From contig NZ_RPDH01000001.1 of the NCBI RefSeq assembly GCF_003813775.1, positions 1,922,001-1,986,000 on the forward strand: 64,000 nucleotides of DNA. Direction: 5' to 3'. This document shows positions 54,159 through 62,015 of the stretch, piece after piece. A model generated the notes under the pieces. That model ran no database searches and was not told the DNA's origin. It worked only from the letters and a program-made list of their open reading frames with translations. Every line of letters begins with the position of its first letter. Position 1 is the first letter of the stretch. Both the position numbers and the translations under genes were made by a program. Source of the stretch: Chitinophaga lutea (GTDB taxonomy: Bacteria; Bacteroidota; Bacteroidia; Chitinophagales; Chitinophagaceae).

Positions 54159-54958
54159 CGCTTTGCAGGTTTGAGGATTTCTTGAGCAGACACGTATTCT
54201 TTCAGGGCTTGCCAAAGGGGAATATTCAATTCCTGGGCAATCCTGTCAAAATTGTATTGTTGCTCTACTCTTAACTGGCAGATTTTTATTTGGAGATCAT
54301 TTAGGTACTTACTCCAATGCGAGGGTGGTGAGCTGCCGGAGGCGATATGGTAAGTCGGTTCCGGCAGCTTTATTCGCAGGATCATCTTTTTTAATGCGTG
54401 GATGCTTTCCTGCACCTCCTGGCTGATTTGTTGGTAAGGCGCGGCAAAACGGTTGGCGATTTCCTTTAGGCTGAGTCCATAGCGGAAGTAAAGCGTCATG
54501 ATGGTTTGACGGTTACCGGGCAGGTAGGGGATGGCGTCCTTCACCAGGTTAATTCTTTCCTGTTCCGTATTGGAAAAGCCTGCAAGTTCTTCTTCATTAT
54601 CGGGATCGTATGCCGCGGCCTTGTGATCCTCAAGGTATTCAGGATAAATAAGTTGCCTGTAGAACCGGTTTGCTGGTTGCCGGAAATAGTCATAACAGCC
54701 CCAGCGAGTACACAGCCGGATGAAGCGGAACAGGTGCAACATACTAGTCATTCGCCCTCGAAACTGCCACGCGCGGAGAAAGGCTTCCTGGACGATGGTG
54801 TGATTGGCAAATTCATCGCCTGTTATGCGATTTGCGTAATAGAGAATCGGTTTGTAAAGGTGCTCATATATATAAGTAAAGGCTACCTCTTCGCCTTTTT
54901 GATACAGAAGGAAGTATGAATGGTTTTCCGGCGTATTCGTGGTGATGTAGTGATTCAT
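54155..54958 (-). CDS. ECF-type sigma factor coupled to the Cas12f-like protein
   Basis: The 267-residue protein has sigma region 2 at about 20-95 (FTYIYEHLYKPILYYANRIT, then IVQEAFLRAWQFRGRM) and region 4 at about 135-190 (IPYLPGNRQTIMTLYFRYGLSLKEIANRFA). An extra C-terminal module of about 70 residues (200-267) has a helix-turn-helix look (FDRIAQELNIPLWQALKEYV). It is longer than ordinary ECF factors, and the extension could bind the Cas12f-like protein. There is no anti-sigma or SusCD gene beside it. Gene order, ATGA overlap and a nuclease-dead partner fit RNA-guided transcription, where the guide rather than promoter sequence would choose the target. Confidence 0.85.
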   Translation of the reverse strand: MNHYITTNTPENHSYFLLYQKGEEVAFTYIYEHLYKPILYYANRITGDEFANHTIVQEAFLRAWQFRGRMTSMLHLFRFIRLCTRWGCYDYFRQPANRFYRQLIYPEYLEDHKAAAYDPDNEEELAGFSNTEQERINLVKDAIPYLPGNRQTIMTLYFRYGLSLKEIANRFAAPYQQISQEVQESIHALKKMILRIKLPEPTYHIASGSSPPSHWSKYLNDLQIKICQLRVEQQYNFDRIAQELNIPLWQALKEYVSAQEILKPAKR

Positions 54959-54993
54959 GGCGTCGGCAGCTTGTCAGTGAGTAATGTAAGCCT

Positions 54994-55172
54994 GTAAGGA
55001 CCGGCGCTGCCCAACGCAAAAAAGAAGCGTGGGTTAGTCCTTACCGCACTGAAGGGCTGCGACACCCCTGATCACGAATAAGAACGCCCACGCTTCTTTA
55101 GCAAGATACCAAAGAAAACGTGAGCGATTTACCTTATTCCCGTGATCATGAAAGGTCGCAGTTTTCAGTGCG
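54994..55172. promoter_or_regulatory. Nested inverted repeats upstream of the sigma gene
   Basis: Four overlapping dyads occur. GTAAGGAC (54994) pairs with GTCCTTAC (55037). AAAGAAGCGTGGG (55021-55033) pairs with CCCACGCTTCTTT (55087-55099). CGCACTGAA plus CTGCGAC (from 55045) pairs with GTCGCAG plus TTCAGTGCG (to 55172). TGATCACGAATAAG (near 55069) pairs with CTTATTC-CC-GTGATCA (near 55134). The last two build one long imperfect hairpin; the second competes with it, so alternative folds are likely. GCGTGGG in the second dyad also starts the candidate guide sequence. The region separates the sigma operon from the divergent XRE/hsd genes. The remaining bases up to 55359 are AT-rich with no gene. 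Confidence 0.65.
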
Positions 55173-55359
55173 AGAATTAAAGCAAATGCGCTTTAGAATA
55201 TTTAAAGTTTTAAAACATTTGTTTTTTTAGATATTGTTTTACAAAGTACATTAATTGTTTTACAATAACAATAAAATAATTATAAGGAGCTATTTGACTT
55301 TAAAACCAATATTTTAGAAGTTAATAAATTGTGTGACACAAGAACAATTTGTTCACATA

Positions 55360-55683
55360 ATGAGTAAATTAATTAAGCCAGAAAGGCATTCCGAAATTTT
55401 AGTGATAAATCGTCTGGCCGCCGTATTGAAAGAAGAAAGAATATCAAATAAAAAGCTAGCGGAAATATTAGGCTATGAACCTGCCACCATTTCAAAATGG
55501 GCTACCAATACGATCCAACCACCGTTATCGACTTTCCTCAGAATTGCATTAATTATTAATCGCGATTTAAGGGATTTTTTTATTTCAACTAGAGAATTTG
55601 ATGATGCGGAAAAAAACATCCTCCTAAAGAACTTAACTGAAATAGCCGAGAGGGGAAAAAGGGCCAGGAAAAATAAAGCGTAG
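55360..55683 (+). CDS. XRE-type HTH regulator beside the hsd-like locus
   Basis: The product is 107 residues from the ATG at 55360, or 116 from a GTG at 55333. An HTH domain (about 12-70) reads LAAVLKEERISNKKLAEILGYEPATISKWATN, then PPLSTFLRIALIINRDLRDF. It is probably a controller of the methyltransferase/ATPase/HNH genes that follow 38 bases later, as control proteins are in many restriction-modification loci. Composition is AT-rich like those genes. Confidence 0.85.
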   Translation: MSKLIKPERHSEILVINRLAAVLKEERISNKKLAEILGYEPATISKWATNTIQPPLSTFLRIALIINRDLRDFFISTREFDDAEKNILLKNLTEIAERGKRARKNKA

Positions 55684-55721
55684 TTAAAAAACAAATTTTT
55701 AAATTATATATAATATACATT

Positions 55722-57290
55722 ATGCTTCCGGATGAAATTAAGTATAAAGTAAAAGAACTCTGGGATAAATTTTGGAGTGGAGGTATAAGTAATCCGCTAA
55801 ATGCCATCGAACAGATAACCTATTTATTGTTCTTAAAACAATTAGATGAAAAAGATCAGCAGAGAGAGAAGACAGCAGAATTTCTAAATGAAAAATATAA
55901 GTCGATTTTTGATGGGAAATTTACGATTCCAAGTGAAAACGAAAAAAGGAAAGCAGTCCCGAAGACTTCTTTACGATGGAGTAGTTTTACCAAATTACCT
56001 TCGGATGAAATGTTCGATACCGTTCAAACAAAAGTATTTCCTTTTATAAAACAACTGAATGGGCAAAATTCGCATTTCACGAAGCACATGCAAAGCGCTT
56101 CCTTCCTAATTCCCAGTCCGCGACTTTTAGCAGAGGCAGTAAAAAAAATTGATGAGATCTTTATTGAACTTGAAAAGGAAAAACGATTTATTGATGCACA
56201 AGGCGACTTTTATGAAGAACTTCTTCGGGAACTTAACACATCAGGTAAGAATGGTCAATTTAGGACACCGACTCACATAATAGAATTGATAATAGAGTTA
56301 GTACAACCTAAGCTAGGTAGTAAGATAGCGGATCCTGCTTGTGGAACCGCAGGTTTTTTGATTGGAGCTTATAAATACATAATCACCAGTCAAACGAGTG
56401 CGCAGTATTGCCAACCGGACGAAAACGGATTTCTACGAGGGTCTATTGCAGACAAGCTAGTAAGCAAACAGGCGAGAAAGGAATTGGAAGAAGATACATT
56501 TTTTGGCTTTGACATTGATCCCACGATGATTCGGATTGGGTTAATGAATTTAATGATGCATGGTATTTCCGTCCCAAAAATTGATTACAATGATACACTA
56601 AGCAAGAATTACAACGAAGATGAGTGTTACGACATGGTATTAGCAAACCCTCCTTTTACAGGAAACATAGATAAAGGAGATTTGAATCCTACTTTTTCGA
56701 TAAATACCACTAAAAGTGAATTACTATTCCTTGAGAGAATATATAAGATGTTGCGCCCAGGAGGAACTGCCGCTGTTATTGTGCCTCAGGGAGTGCTTTT
56801 TGGTAGTGGATCTGCATTTAGGAAAATTCGTCAACTACTGCTAGATAATTGTAAGCTTAGTGCAATAATAAGTTTGCCAAGTGGGGTATTTAAACCTTAT
56901 GCTGGCGTAGCAACCGCAATATTAGTTTTCACCAAGGGTGGAGAAAGTGAAAATGTGTGGTTCTATGATATGATAAGTGATGGCCGAACTTTAGATGACA
57001 AACGGTCTGAATTGTTTAAGGGAAACGGGGATCGCGATTATGGAGATTTGCATGAAATAATAACACAATACAGGTCCAAAGATAAAAGTACAAATAGGAG
57101 GCTAAGACACTTTATCGTTCCTACTTCAGAAATTGTTGCCAATGAATATGACTTTAGTTTTAAAAGGTATAGGGAAGAGTTTTTTGAAGAACTGGAAACC
57201 GAAGATCCTCAAAAAATACTATTACAATTATCTGAATTAGAGAAAGAAATACAGGATGGACTGAACGAGTTAAAATCAATTTTTCAATGA
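55722..57290 (+). CDS. hsdM: Type I restriction-modification DNA methyltransferase (M subunit)
   Basis: The 522-residue protein has an N-terminal HsdM helical domain (NAIEQITYLLFLKQLDEKDQ near residue 27) and an N6-adenine methyltransferase domain. SAM-binding motif I is IADPACGTAGFLIGAYKY near 206 and catalytic motif IV is MVLANPPFTG near 306. A C-terminal helical part (LLQLSELEKEIQDGLNELKS) usually contacts the S subunit. It methylates adenine in the host's copy of the recognition site. Its stop codon overlaps the hsdS start. Composition is far more AT-rich than the chromosome on either side. Confidence 0.95.
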   Translation: MLPDEIKYKVKELWDKFWSGGISNPLNAIEQITYLLFLKQLDEKDQQREKTAEFLNEKYKSIFDGKFTIPSENEKRKAVPKTSLRWSSFTKLPSDEMFDTVQTKVFPFIKQLNGQNSHFTKHMQSASFLIPSPRLLAEAVKKIDEIFIELEKEKRFIDAQGDFYEELLRELNTSGKNGQFRTPTHIIELIIELVQPKLGSKIADPACGTAGFLIGAYKYIITSQTSAQYCQPDENGFLRGSIADKLVSKQARKELEEDTFFGFDIDPTMIRIGLMNLMMHGISVPKIDYNDTLSKNYNEDECYDMVLANPPFTGNIDKGDLNPTFSINTTKSELLFLERIYKMLRPGGTAAVIVPQGVLFGSGSAFRKIRQLLLDNCKLSAIISLPSGVFKPYAGVATAILVFTKGGESENVWFYDMISDGRTLDDKRSELFKGNGDRDYGDLHEIITQYRSKDKSTNRRLRHFIVPTSEIVANEYDFSFKRYREEFFEELETEDPQKILLQLSELEKEIQDGLNELKSIFQ

Positions 57291-58723
57291 AGTCGAAGTT
57301 TCCAATTCACAAATTAAATGAGTATATAAATGAAGTCTCAATAAGAAACAATAAGGGTTTGGTGTCTGAGGTGTATTCAGTTACCAATTCTGATGGCTTC
57401 ATTAAATCTACAGATTATTTTGACAAAGAAGTATATAGCAAAAACATAAGTAATTATAAGATAGTAGAAAAAAACCAATTTGCCTATAACCCATCAAGAA
57501 TAAACGTTGGTTCTATTGATTATCTTCGGTCAGAGACAAGGGTCGTAATAAGCCCACTATACAATGTTTTTGTCTGTAAAAGCGTATTACAGCCAGACTA
57601 TTTACTACGTTTTTTGAAGAGCCGAGTTGGTTTAACTCAAGTTAAAAACAGGACTCGAGGAGCGGTGAGGCATAGTCTTCCTTTGGATCAATTAGGTGAA
57701 ATTAGTATTCCACTTCCAAATGTTGACCAACAATTACGAATTTCCAGTTTGCTTTCAAGTATCGATCTACTTTTATCAAAGAAGCACAATTGTCTTCAAC
57801 TCCTAGAAACTTTCTTAAAGGCCCAATACTACAGACTGTTTGGAAACCCGAATTCAAATAGCAGGCAATGGCCGAAAAAACCTTTTTCGGAAGTTTCAGT
57901 AAACGAAAACTCCAAAAGGGTACCGATTAAAGAATCAGAAAGAGATAAGAGACCCGGAAAATACCCTTATTATGGCGCTACAGGAGTAATAGATACTATT
58001 GATGATTTTATTTTTAATGGCGAATATCTATTAGTGGCTGAGGACGGAAAGAATCTCTTATTAAAAAGGAAAAATAATGCCTTTAATGTAAAAGGGAAAT
58101 TTTGGGTAAATAATCATGCCCATGTTCTGTCCTCAAATGGCGAGGTGAATCTAAGATACTTGGAGTTTTTTATTAACTATATTGATCTTAAACCATATTT
58201 AACTGGAATTGATCAAGTCAAGCTTAACAGGGAGAATCTTGAAAAAATAATGGTCCCGATTCCTCCAACAGAGCTTCAGGCGGAATTCTATAAAACAGTT
58301 GTTCTGGCGGAAAATCTCAAAGGTCGTATTGCTAGTAGCTTATCTAATCTAAAAACACTATATGAGATAGCCTGTACGCTCTCTTTTAGTGGCTCTTTAA
58401 ACTTAGAAATGGTAGATATCAGTGCGGTTAAGCCTTACACTGGTCCTGCCTCGGCGAAAGGTATAGGTGTAAAACGAAAAGTTGATCAACCATTCAAAAA
58501 CCAGGCTCTTTCTCTGAAAAAAATTATACAATCAAACTTCAAGACGAGGAAATTCAAATATCAAGAACTAGCTGAGTTGCTACAGGCGGCGTCGAGCGAT
58601 GAGCATGATTATGAAAAGTTCAAAAGAGTGATATTTGATTGTCTCAAAGGTGTAGGGGAGGTTAGTCTAAAACAAGTATTTGATGAAAAAGAGAGAAGTA
58701 TTCTTTTACAAGTTTCCAAATGA
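57287..58723 (+). CDS. hsdS: Type I specificity (S) subunit with C-terminal extension
   Basis: The 478-residue protein has two target-recognition domains (about 1-145 and 190-330), each followed by a conserved helix (LPNVDQQLRISSLLSSIDLLL near 144 and IPPTELQAEFYKTVVLAENL near 325). The first TRD determines one half-site and the second the other. After the second helix it continues for about 110 residues (AKGIGVKRKVDQPFKNQALS and beyond, a charged helical module ending FDEKERSILLQVSK). Standard S subunits do not have this, and it may dock the ATPase/HNH pair. It overlaps both neighbours by ATGA. Confidence 0.92.
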   Translation: MKSKFPIHKLNEYINEVSIRNNKGLVSEVYSVTNSDGFIKSTDYFDKEVYSKNISNYKIVEKNQFAYNPSRINVGSIDYLRSETRVVISPLYNVFVCKSVLQPDYLLRFLKSRVGLTQVKNRTRGAVRHSLPLDQLGEISIPLPNVDQQLRISSLLSSIDLLLSKKHNCLQLLETFLKAQYYRLFGNPNSNSRQWPKKPFSEVSVNENSKRVPIKESERDKRPGKYPYYGATGVIDTIDDFIFNGEYLLVAEDGKNLLLKRKNNAFNVKGKFWVNNHAHVLSSNGEVNLRYLEFFINYIDLKPYLTGIDQVKLNRENLEKIMVPIPPTELQAEFYKTVVLAENLKGRIASSLSNLKTLYEIACTLSFSGSLNLEMVDISAVKPYTGPASAKGIGVKRKVDQPFKNQALSLKKIIQSNFKTRKFKYQELAELLQAASSDEHDYEKFKRVIFDCLKGVGEVSLKQVFDEKERSILLQVSK

Positions 58724-60471
58724 AATTATTAAGAATTAAGCTACTAGAGCAATTTCGGAGTCTACCCGATAACTTTGAAATAAAGTTTATCTCCAACGGC
58801 TATAATGCAAATGCCCTGTACCAATTCATGCCTTATTGCCTAATTGGTAGGAATGGGAGCGGAAAGTCTAATCTCCTAGAAGCTATTGCTGCTATTTTTT
58901 ATCATATTGAGTGTATGAACCTGAATACACTTCCTAGCTCGTTTGTTTATGATGAAGAGGAAAATCCAGGTGGTTTTACAAGTGATAAAGCCAGTATTGA
59001 CGCTTTTGAAATTGAATATCTTTTTCAGATGGAAAAGGCAGACCTTCCTAATCCAGTTCAGAATATCAAGTCATCGTGTTGGAAACCGCCTCATGCGCAT
59101 ATTTTGATAACTAAGGAAAAGGGCAATTCCCCTGTTATAAGATGGATGAATAGAAAACTTTTTGAACATAACGGCGATGAGGTATTGACAAGATTAGAGG
59201 CTAAAGGTTTTTTTCCTAACTATGTTATTGGATACTCGTCCGGGGAGAATGAGATACTCAGTTTGCCCTTTTTCAAAATGAGATTTATTCATTACGATGA
59301 ATATGAACAGGCTTTGCAAAAGAAACTTCCGTACACTCAACCAGAAGGTAGGTTAATCTATTTTGATAATAGCTTGAGTCAAGCGGTTTTTTTAACCAAT
59401 TACTTAATGCAGGATACAAATATTCTGAATCCAATATATAAATCTTTAGGTATTGTTGGCGTTAGTCAATTTAGGATCATCATTAGGTTAAATGAATATA
59501 CAGAGGCATCTGAATTCTTGAATACGGATAATGAAGATGGAGAAAGGGATGAGGCCGAGTCTTCTAATAGAATTAAGCTTACTTCAAGGCTTGATAATTT
59601 AATTACCGTACTGAAAAATTGCTCGACTTGTTGGGAAAACAAAGAAGATGTGTTGTTTCTGGATTATTGTATTGATGATGCAACAAAAATGGCTTTTGCA
59701 TCCAACTTCGAGAATGATCCGATAAAGCTGTTCCAATCCTTTCAGATATTATTGACTCTAAATCTATTTGAAGTAAGTTATCATTTAAAAAAGGAACTGT
59801 ATGAGAGTTCGAGTCTGTACGTAAACGAAACAGTACCCGTCTTAGCCTCCGATCGACGAATAATGAGAGTTAAAGACTTAGAAATTACAACAGACAAAAC
59901 TAGCAGGATATACAATAAATCTTTGTCTGATGGCGAACATCAATTTTTGCACTCAATGGGGGTTTGTCTGCTTTTTAAAAACTCCAATTCATTATTTCTT
60001 TTGGATGAGCCGGAAACTCATTTTAATCCAGAATGGCGTTCACTTTTTATAAGTACTTTAAAAGAATGTTTACAGCAAAAAGGAACAAATTTTATGTCTG
60101 ACATTCTAATAACTTCTCACTCACCATTTATTGTTTCGGACTGTTTGCAAAGCAACGTGCTAGTTTTTGAAAGATCAAATCGTGAAAATAGTAAAGTAAA
60201 GGTAACCAGGCCAGAATTTAACACGTTCGGCGCATCTGTAAATCTAATAACAAATAGACTATTTCACAAGGAAGAGACTATTTCTATGATTGCAAGTACT
60301 CGATTGAAGCACGTGCTTAAAGATTTTAAGGCTCATAAAATTTCATTAGAAGATGCTATAAAAGAAGCAAACCAACTGGGGGATTCCGTTGAGAAATTAT
60401 TGATTGTTGATCAATTAAGGCGTTCATCATCAAAGAAAACAAATTCAACCAAAGTCAAAAGGAGGAAATGA
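58720..60471 (+). CDS. AAA/SMC-type ATPase of the hsd-like locus
   Basis: The 583-residue protein opens with an ABC/SMC-like head: Walker A in CLIGRNGSGKSNLLEAIAA near residue 41. A large insert (about 70-390) follows, then the signature-like SLSDGEHQFLHSMG near 407, Walker B in LFLLDEPETHFNPEW near 427, and the switch His in LITSHSPFIVSDC near 462. A helical tail follows. It belongs with the ATPases of OLD/RecF/PtuA style found in defence systems. It replaces the HsdR helicase-nuclease expected after hsdM-hsdS. The HNH gene starts within its stop codon. Confidence 0.85.
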   Translation: MKLLRIKLLEQFRSLPDNFEIKFISNGYNANALYQFMPYCLIGRNGSGKSNLLEAIAAIFYHIECMNLNTLPSSFVYDEEENPGGFTSDKASIDAFEIEYLFQMEKADLPNPVQNIKSSCWKPPHAHILITKEKGNSPVIRWMNRKLFEHNGDEVLTRLEAKGFFPNYVIGYSSGENEILSLPFFKMRFIHYDEYEQALQKKLPYTQPEGRLIYFDNSLSQAVFLTNYLMQDTNILNPIYKSLGIVGVSQFRIIIRLNEYTEASEFLNTDNEDGERDEAESSNRIKLTSRLDNLITVLKNCSTCWENKEDVLFLDYCIDDATKMAFASNFENDPIKLFQSFQILLTLNLFEVSYHLKKELYESSSLYVNETVPVLASDRRIMRVKDLEITTDKTSRIYNKSLSDGEHQFLHSMGVCLLFKNSNSLFLLDEPETHFNPEWRSLFISTLKECLQQKGTNFMSDILITSHSPFIVSDCLQSNVLVFERSNRENSKVKVTRPEFNTFGASVNLITNRLFHKEETISMIASTRLKHVLKDFKAHKISLEDAIKEANQLGDSVEKLLIVDQLRRSSSKKTNSTKVKRRK

Positions 60472-61499
60472 TATACACATATAAAGGGATTAATGGAACA
60501 TTTACAAAGGCTCATGAATACATCAAGCATTTAGTACTAGATGTTTGGTGTAAACCTAATGGGAATTTTTCCTTAAATAAACTGCATCCCGAATTTATAC
60601 CAATTGTTAAAGGCGTAAGAAATAAAAAGATATTGGCAAAACAGATTCAGGAAATATACAGAATATTTAGGCAAATTTCTGTTTCTGATCGGTCCGGTTT
60701 TAGGAAGCTAAGAAAAGGTTTTATTAATAATAACTCAATTGAAGAGTTATGTAAAGGGAGTATTTCTCCGCTAGTTTACTCAGAAATAAAAAGAATAAGT
60801 CCGGAACTCGAAAAGAGGTTGAAGAGATTCTTTAAAGACTTTTATTCAGAAGTGCCCAAAACTTCTGCATTCAAAAAAGCTTGCGGAGAAATTGGAGTTT
60901 TTTATAATGATTTTTTAGATCATAATGAATCAGAAGTTTGTCCGTTTTGTGGGATAGCCGATATAATGACTTCAAGACTATCTAAAAGGGATGCGTTTGA
61001 TCATTATCTACCTAAAGATATATATCCTTTCAATTCTATCAATCCTAACAACCTAGCCCCTATTTGCAAGACATGCAATAGTTCGTATAAACTTGCCAAA
61101 AGCCCTATACAAGATAAGAGCGGGAAGAAAAGAAAGGCATTTTATCCATTTGCAATAAAGGCTGTCAAATTAGAGATTAATGCCCAATTTACCTGTAAGG
61201 ATATTAATAAATTAAAGAAGTCAGAGATCGTATTAAAAATAACAAATAAAGCCTATCAAGAACAAGTATGTACATGGATGGATTTGTTTGGAATAGAAGA
61301 AAGATATGTAGATAAGTTTTGTAGTAAGGAGGCTAACTGGTGGCGAATTCAAATGTTGGATGAACTCCGAAATTCCAAACTTCAGAAGCACAAATTGTTA
61401 GCTCAGAAACTGAAGTTGTTTGAAAGCAACTCACATGTCGATAAAAACTTTCTTAAAATTCCTTACTTTATAGCATGTAGTAAATTAGGGCTGTTATAA
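60468..61499 (+). CDS. HNH endonuclease-like effector
   Basis: The 343-residue protein has a zinc-ribbon HNH core at about 160-210: CPFCGI, then RDAFDHYLPKDIYPF with the catalytic His after Asp, then NPNNLAPICKTCNSSYK holding Asn and the second Cys pair. Helical domains lie on both sides. The preceding GGAGG makes a rare visible Shine-Dalgarno sequence overlapping the ATPase end. ATPase plus HNH protein is the composition of Septu (PtuAB). Here the pair follows hsdM and hsdS, so the HNH protein is the likely cutting subunit, perhaps directed by methylation state or site recognition. Confidence 0.82.
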   Translation: MIYTYKGINGTFTKAHEYIKHLVLDVWCKPNGNFSLNKLHPEFIPIVKGVRNKKILAKQIQEIYRIFRQISVSDRSGFRKLRKGFINNNSIEELCKGSISPLVYSEIKRISPELEKRLKRFFKDFYSEVPKTSAFKKACGEIGVFYNDFLDHNESEVCPFCGIADIMTSRLSKRDAFDHYLPKDIYPFNSINPNNLAPICKTCNSSYKLAKSPIQDKSGKKRKAFYPFAIKAVKLEINAQFTCKDINKLKKSEIVLKITNKAYQEQVCTWMDLFGIEERYVDKFCSKEANWWRIQMLDELRNSKLQKHKLLAQKLKLFESNSHVDKNFLKIPYFIACSKLGLL

Positions 61500-61644
61500 T
61501 ACTACTATTTTGACTTATTAAAGTAAAGCACTAGCCTGCCCCCGACCTTTTGTCCGCAAATATGAAATAGTAAAAATTATATCAACTTGCTGAGATGTAA
61601 TTTCATCTTAACTTTACTGAGCACGCTCTTTCTATCTTTATTAC

Positions 61645-61665
61645 TGCTGGCAAATTGTTGGCAAA
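61645..61665 (+). repeat. Subterminal 21-bp direct repeat, right copy
   Basis: Identical to 44607-44627 and in the same orientation, about 50 bases inside the right att copy. Confidence 0.7.
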
Positions 61666-61695
61666 AAATAAAATAGGTCACTTCCGTGACCTATT
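61661..61695 (-). terminator. Element-supplied terminator for tRNA-Asn
   Basis: AATAGGTCAC (61672-61681) pairs with GTGACCTATT (61686-61695); on the minus strand a T-rich run follows. It replaces the native tRNA terminator displaced by insertion and could also stop the hsd transcript. Confidence 0.8.
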
Positions 61696-61712
61696 AAATG
61701 TTTGATAACCAA

Positions 61713-61755
61713 GCTCCCCCTGTTGGACTTGAACCAACGACCCTCTGATTAACAG
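61713..61755. repeat. att site, right copy (within tRNA-Asn)
   Basis: 43 bases identical to 44437-44479, covering the tRNA-Asn 3' half. The first differing base on the right (T against C) marks the end of the core. Confidence 0.95.
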
Positions 61756-61787
61756 TCAGATGCTCTAACCAACTGAGCTAAGGAGGA
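61714..61787 (-). tRNA. tRNA-Asn (GTT)
   Basis: A standard 74-base cloverleaf on the minus strand: acceptor TCCTCCT/AGGGGGA, D arm with GTTGGTTAG, anticodon loop CTGTTAA (anticodon GTT), T arm with GGTTCAAGTCC, discriminator G. Its 3' half is supplied by the inserted element. It is an ordinary tRNA, in contrast to the unusual ones at 18.3-18.6 kb. Confidence 0.97.
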
Positions 61788-62015
61788 ATGTTCCCGGTTT
61801 GAATTGGGATTGCAAAAATAGGGATTTTTTTAATCTTGCAAAATATTGTCGCTTTTTTTTTGAAAAATTCTTCGCGGAGCCTAAATCGCAAAATTGTCAT
61901 CACGGATGCCTGGGCTTGGGACACGTGGTTGTTGCTTTGCGCCTTATCTCACATGAAAAAAATACGCAATGCGAAGCTTAACAAGGAACCTCTGCTTTTG
62001 CTAAAACCATTGTAA

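Larger units (their letters stand above)
44437..61755 (+). mobile_element. Integrative and mobilizable element (about 17.3 kb) in tRNA-Asn
   Basis: A 43-bp perfect direct repeat made of the 3' half of tRNA-Asn occurs at 44437-44479 and 61713-61755. Between the copies lie a tyrosine integrase next to the left end, HipBST-like genes, an excisionase-like HTH gene, a primase, a candidate oriT, MobC and a relaxase, but no conjugation pore genes. It should therefore depend on a helper for transfer. Cargo is the sigma/Cas12f-like pair and the HsdM-HsdS-ATPase-HNH locus; the latter is much more AT-rich than the rest, so it was gained separately. The intact tRNA is regenerated at the right end. Confidence 0.9.
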
